Position numbers and translations under genes: made by a program. From assembly GCA_039584685.1 (NCBI GenBank), contig JBDGXI010000124.1, forward strand, positions 1 through 6,320: a stretch of DNA of 6,320 bases. Direction: 5' to 3'. The stretch is from Benthicola sp039584685. Lineage in GTDB: Bacteria > Gemmatimonadota > Gemmatimonadetes > Palauibacterales > Palauibacteraceae. Shown here piece after piece: positions 5,744 to 6,320 of this stretch (the first letter of the stretch is position 1; each line of letters opens with the position of its first letter). The notes below the pieces were generated by a model. That model worked only from the letters and a program-made list of their open reading frames with translations, was not told where the DNA came from and did not search any database.

Positions 5744-6320
5744 TCAGCCTACCGTGGCCTTCTCAGGCTCCTCGTGCAGCCAGTCATAACCCATCTCTTC
5801 CAGCTGGTCCGCCAGCTCGGATCCCCCGGAGTGGGCGATCTGGCCGTTCAGCATGACGTGCACGTAGTCGGGGTGCAGGTAGTTCAGGATTCGCTTGTAG
5901 TGCGTGATCAACAGCACTCCCATGCCCCCGTCCGTGTCGCGGATTGTGTTGACGCCCTCTGAAACGATGCGGAGCGCGTCGATGTCGAGACCGCTGTCGG
6001 TTTCGTCCATCACCGCCATCCGGGGTTCGAGCATGGCGAGCTGCAGGATCTCGTTTCGCTTCTTCTCGCCGCCGGAGAATCCGTCGTTCACGTAGCGGGC
6101 GGCGAATGCCGGGTCCACTTTCAGCATCTCCAGCTTCTCGAGCAGGCGCCTCTGAAAGGCGAAGATGTCCATGTCCTCGCCTTCCTCGAGCCGGGCGACC
6201 ATGGCGGTGCGCAGGAAGTTCGAGATGGAGACTCCGGGAATCTCGGCCGGGTACTGGAAAGCCATGAACAAGCCGGCCCTGCTGCGCTCGTCCGGTTCCA
6301 TTTCCAGGACGCTCTCGCCT
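5744..6320 (-). CDS. sufC: SufC, ABC-type ATPase of the SufBCD complex (5' end outside window)
   Basis: SufC is a soluble ABC-type ATPase that binds SufB and SufD and drives the shape change needed for cluster assembly; it is not a transporter. The last 191 residues are visible, starting mid-protein at base 6319. Counting from there, the Q-loop is in AFQYP (Q22). The ABC signature is FSGGEKKRNEI (81-91). Walker B with its catalytic glutamate is MAVMDETDSGLD (D105-E106), in the SufC-specific form ETDSGLDIDAL. The switch histidine is H140 in LLITHYKRIL. SufC is usually about 250-265 residues, so roughly 60-70 residues, including the Walker A loop, lie beyond the right edge. ATG 6301 is internal, because the frame stays open and conserved (GESVLE) to the window end. 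sufB follows after 80 bases. The operon promoter is expected upstream of this gene, outside the window. Confidence 0.96.
   Translation of the reverse strand, partial: GESVLEMEPDERSRAGLFMAFQYPAEIPGVSISNFLRTAMVARLEEGEDMDIFAFQRRLLEKLEMLKVDPAFAARYVNDGFSGGEKKRNEILQLAMLEPRMAVMDETDSGLDIDALRIVSEGVNTIRDTDGGMGVLLITHYKRILNYLHPDYVHVMLNGQIAHSGGSELADQLEEMGYDWLHEEPEKATVG

Noticed and set aside
4443..5789. Long open frame on the plus strand (448 codons) opposite sufB
   Set aside because: It is antisense to sufB, whose motifs are complete. The translation resembles no family known to me, and GC-rich codon bias commonly keeps the opposite strand open.

Overview
This window is a compact, single-strand gene cluster for iron-sulfur (Fe-S) cluster assembly by the SUF pathway. 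Every supported gene is on the minus strand, so transcription runs from the right edge to the left. In that order the genes are sufC (5' end outside the window), sufB, sufD, a small Rieske-type ferredoxin, sufS, sufU and rsgA (3' end outside the window). The DNA is GC-rich, so long open frames also appear on the opposite strand; these are shadows of the real genes.

The organism is a GC-rich bacterium. SufU in place of SufE, and a Rieske protein inside a suf operon, fit lineages such as Actinobacteria, Deinococcus-Thermus, Chloroflexi or Gemmatimonadota better than Enterobacteria. I cannot place it further without a database search. There are no mobile elements, tRNAs, rRNAs or CRISPR repeats, and no sign of recent transfer.

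Layout: 6320-5744 holds sufC, the ABC-type ATPase. 5663-4254 is sufB, the scaffold subunit. 4177-2813 is sufD, the partner scaffold subunit. 2813-2502 is the Rieske ferredoxin, joined to sufD by a TGATG stop/start overlap. 2445-1180 is sufS, the cysteine desulfurase. 1175-705 is sufU, the zinc-dependent sulfur acceptor. 695-1 is rsgA, a ribosome-assembly GTPase. SufS takes sulfur from cysteine, SufU collects it and passes it to the SufBCD complex, and SufC powers cluster building on the SufB/SufD pair. The Rieske protein may supply electrons or receive a cluster, but that is unproven. RsgA acts in 30S subunit maturation and probably just shares the transcript.

No gene-free stretch exceeds about 80 bases. 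The three longest gaps (sufC-sufB, sufB-sufD, Rieske-sufS) each contain a GC-rich inverted repeat that could fold in the mRNA and that lacks the T-run of an intrinsic terminator. The other junctions are overlapping or nearly so. The operon promoter and any regulator must lie beyond the right edge. I find no undescribed system here: the content is a recognisable SUF operon. The points worth a second look are the Rieske gene, the gap hairpins, the non-ATG starts and the rsgA linkage.
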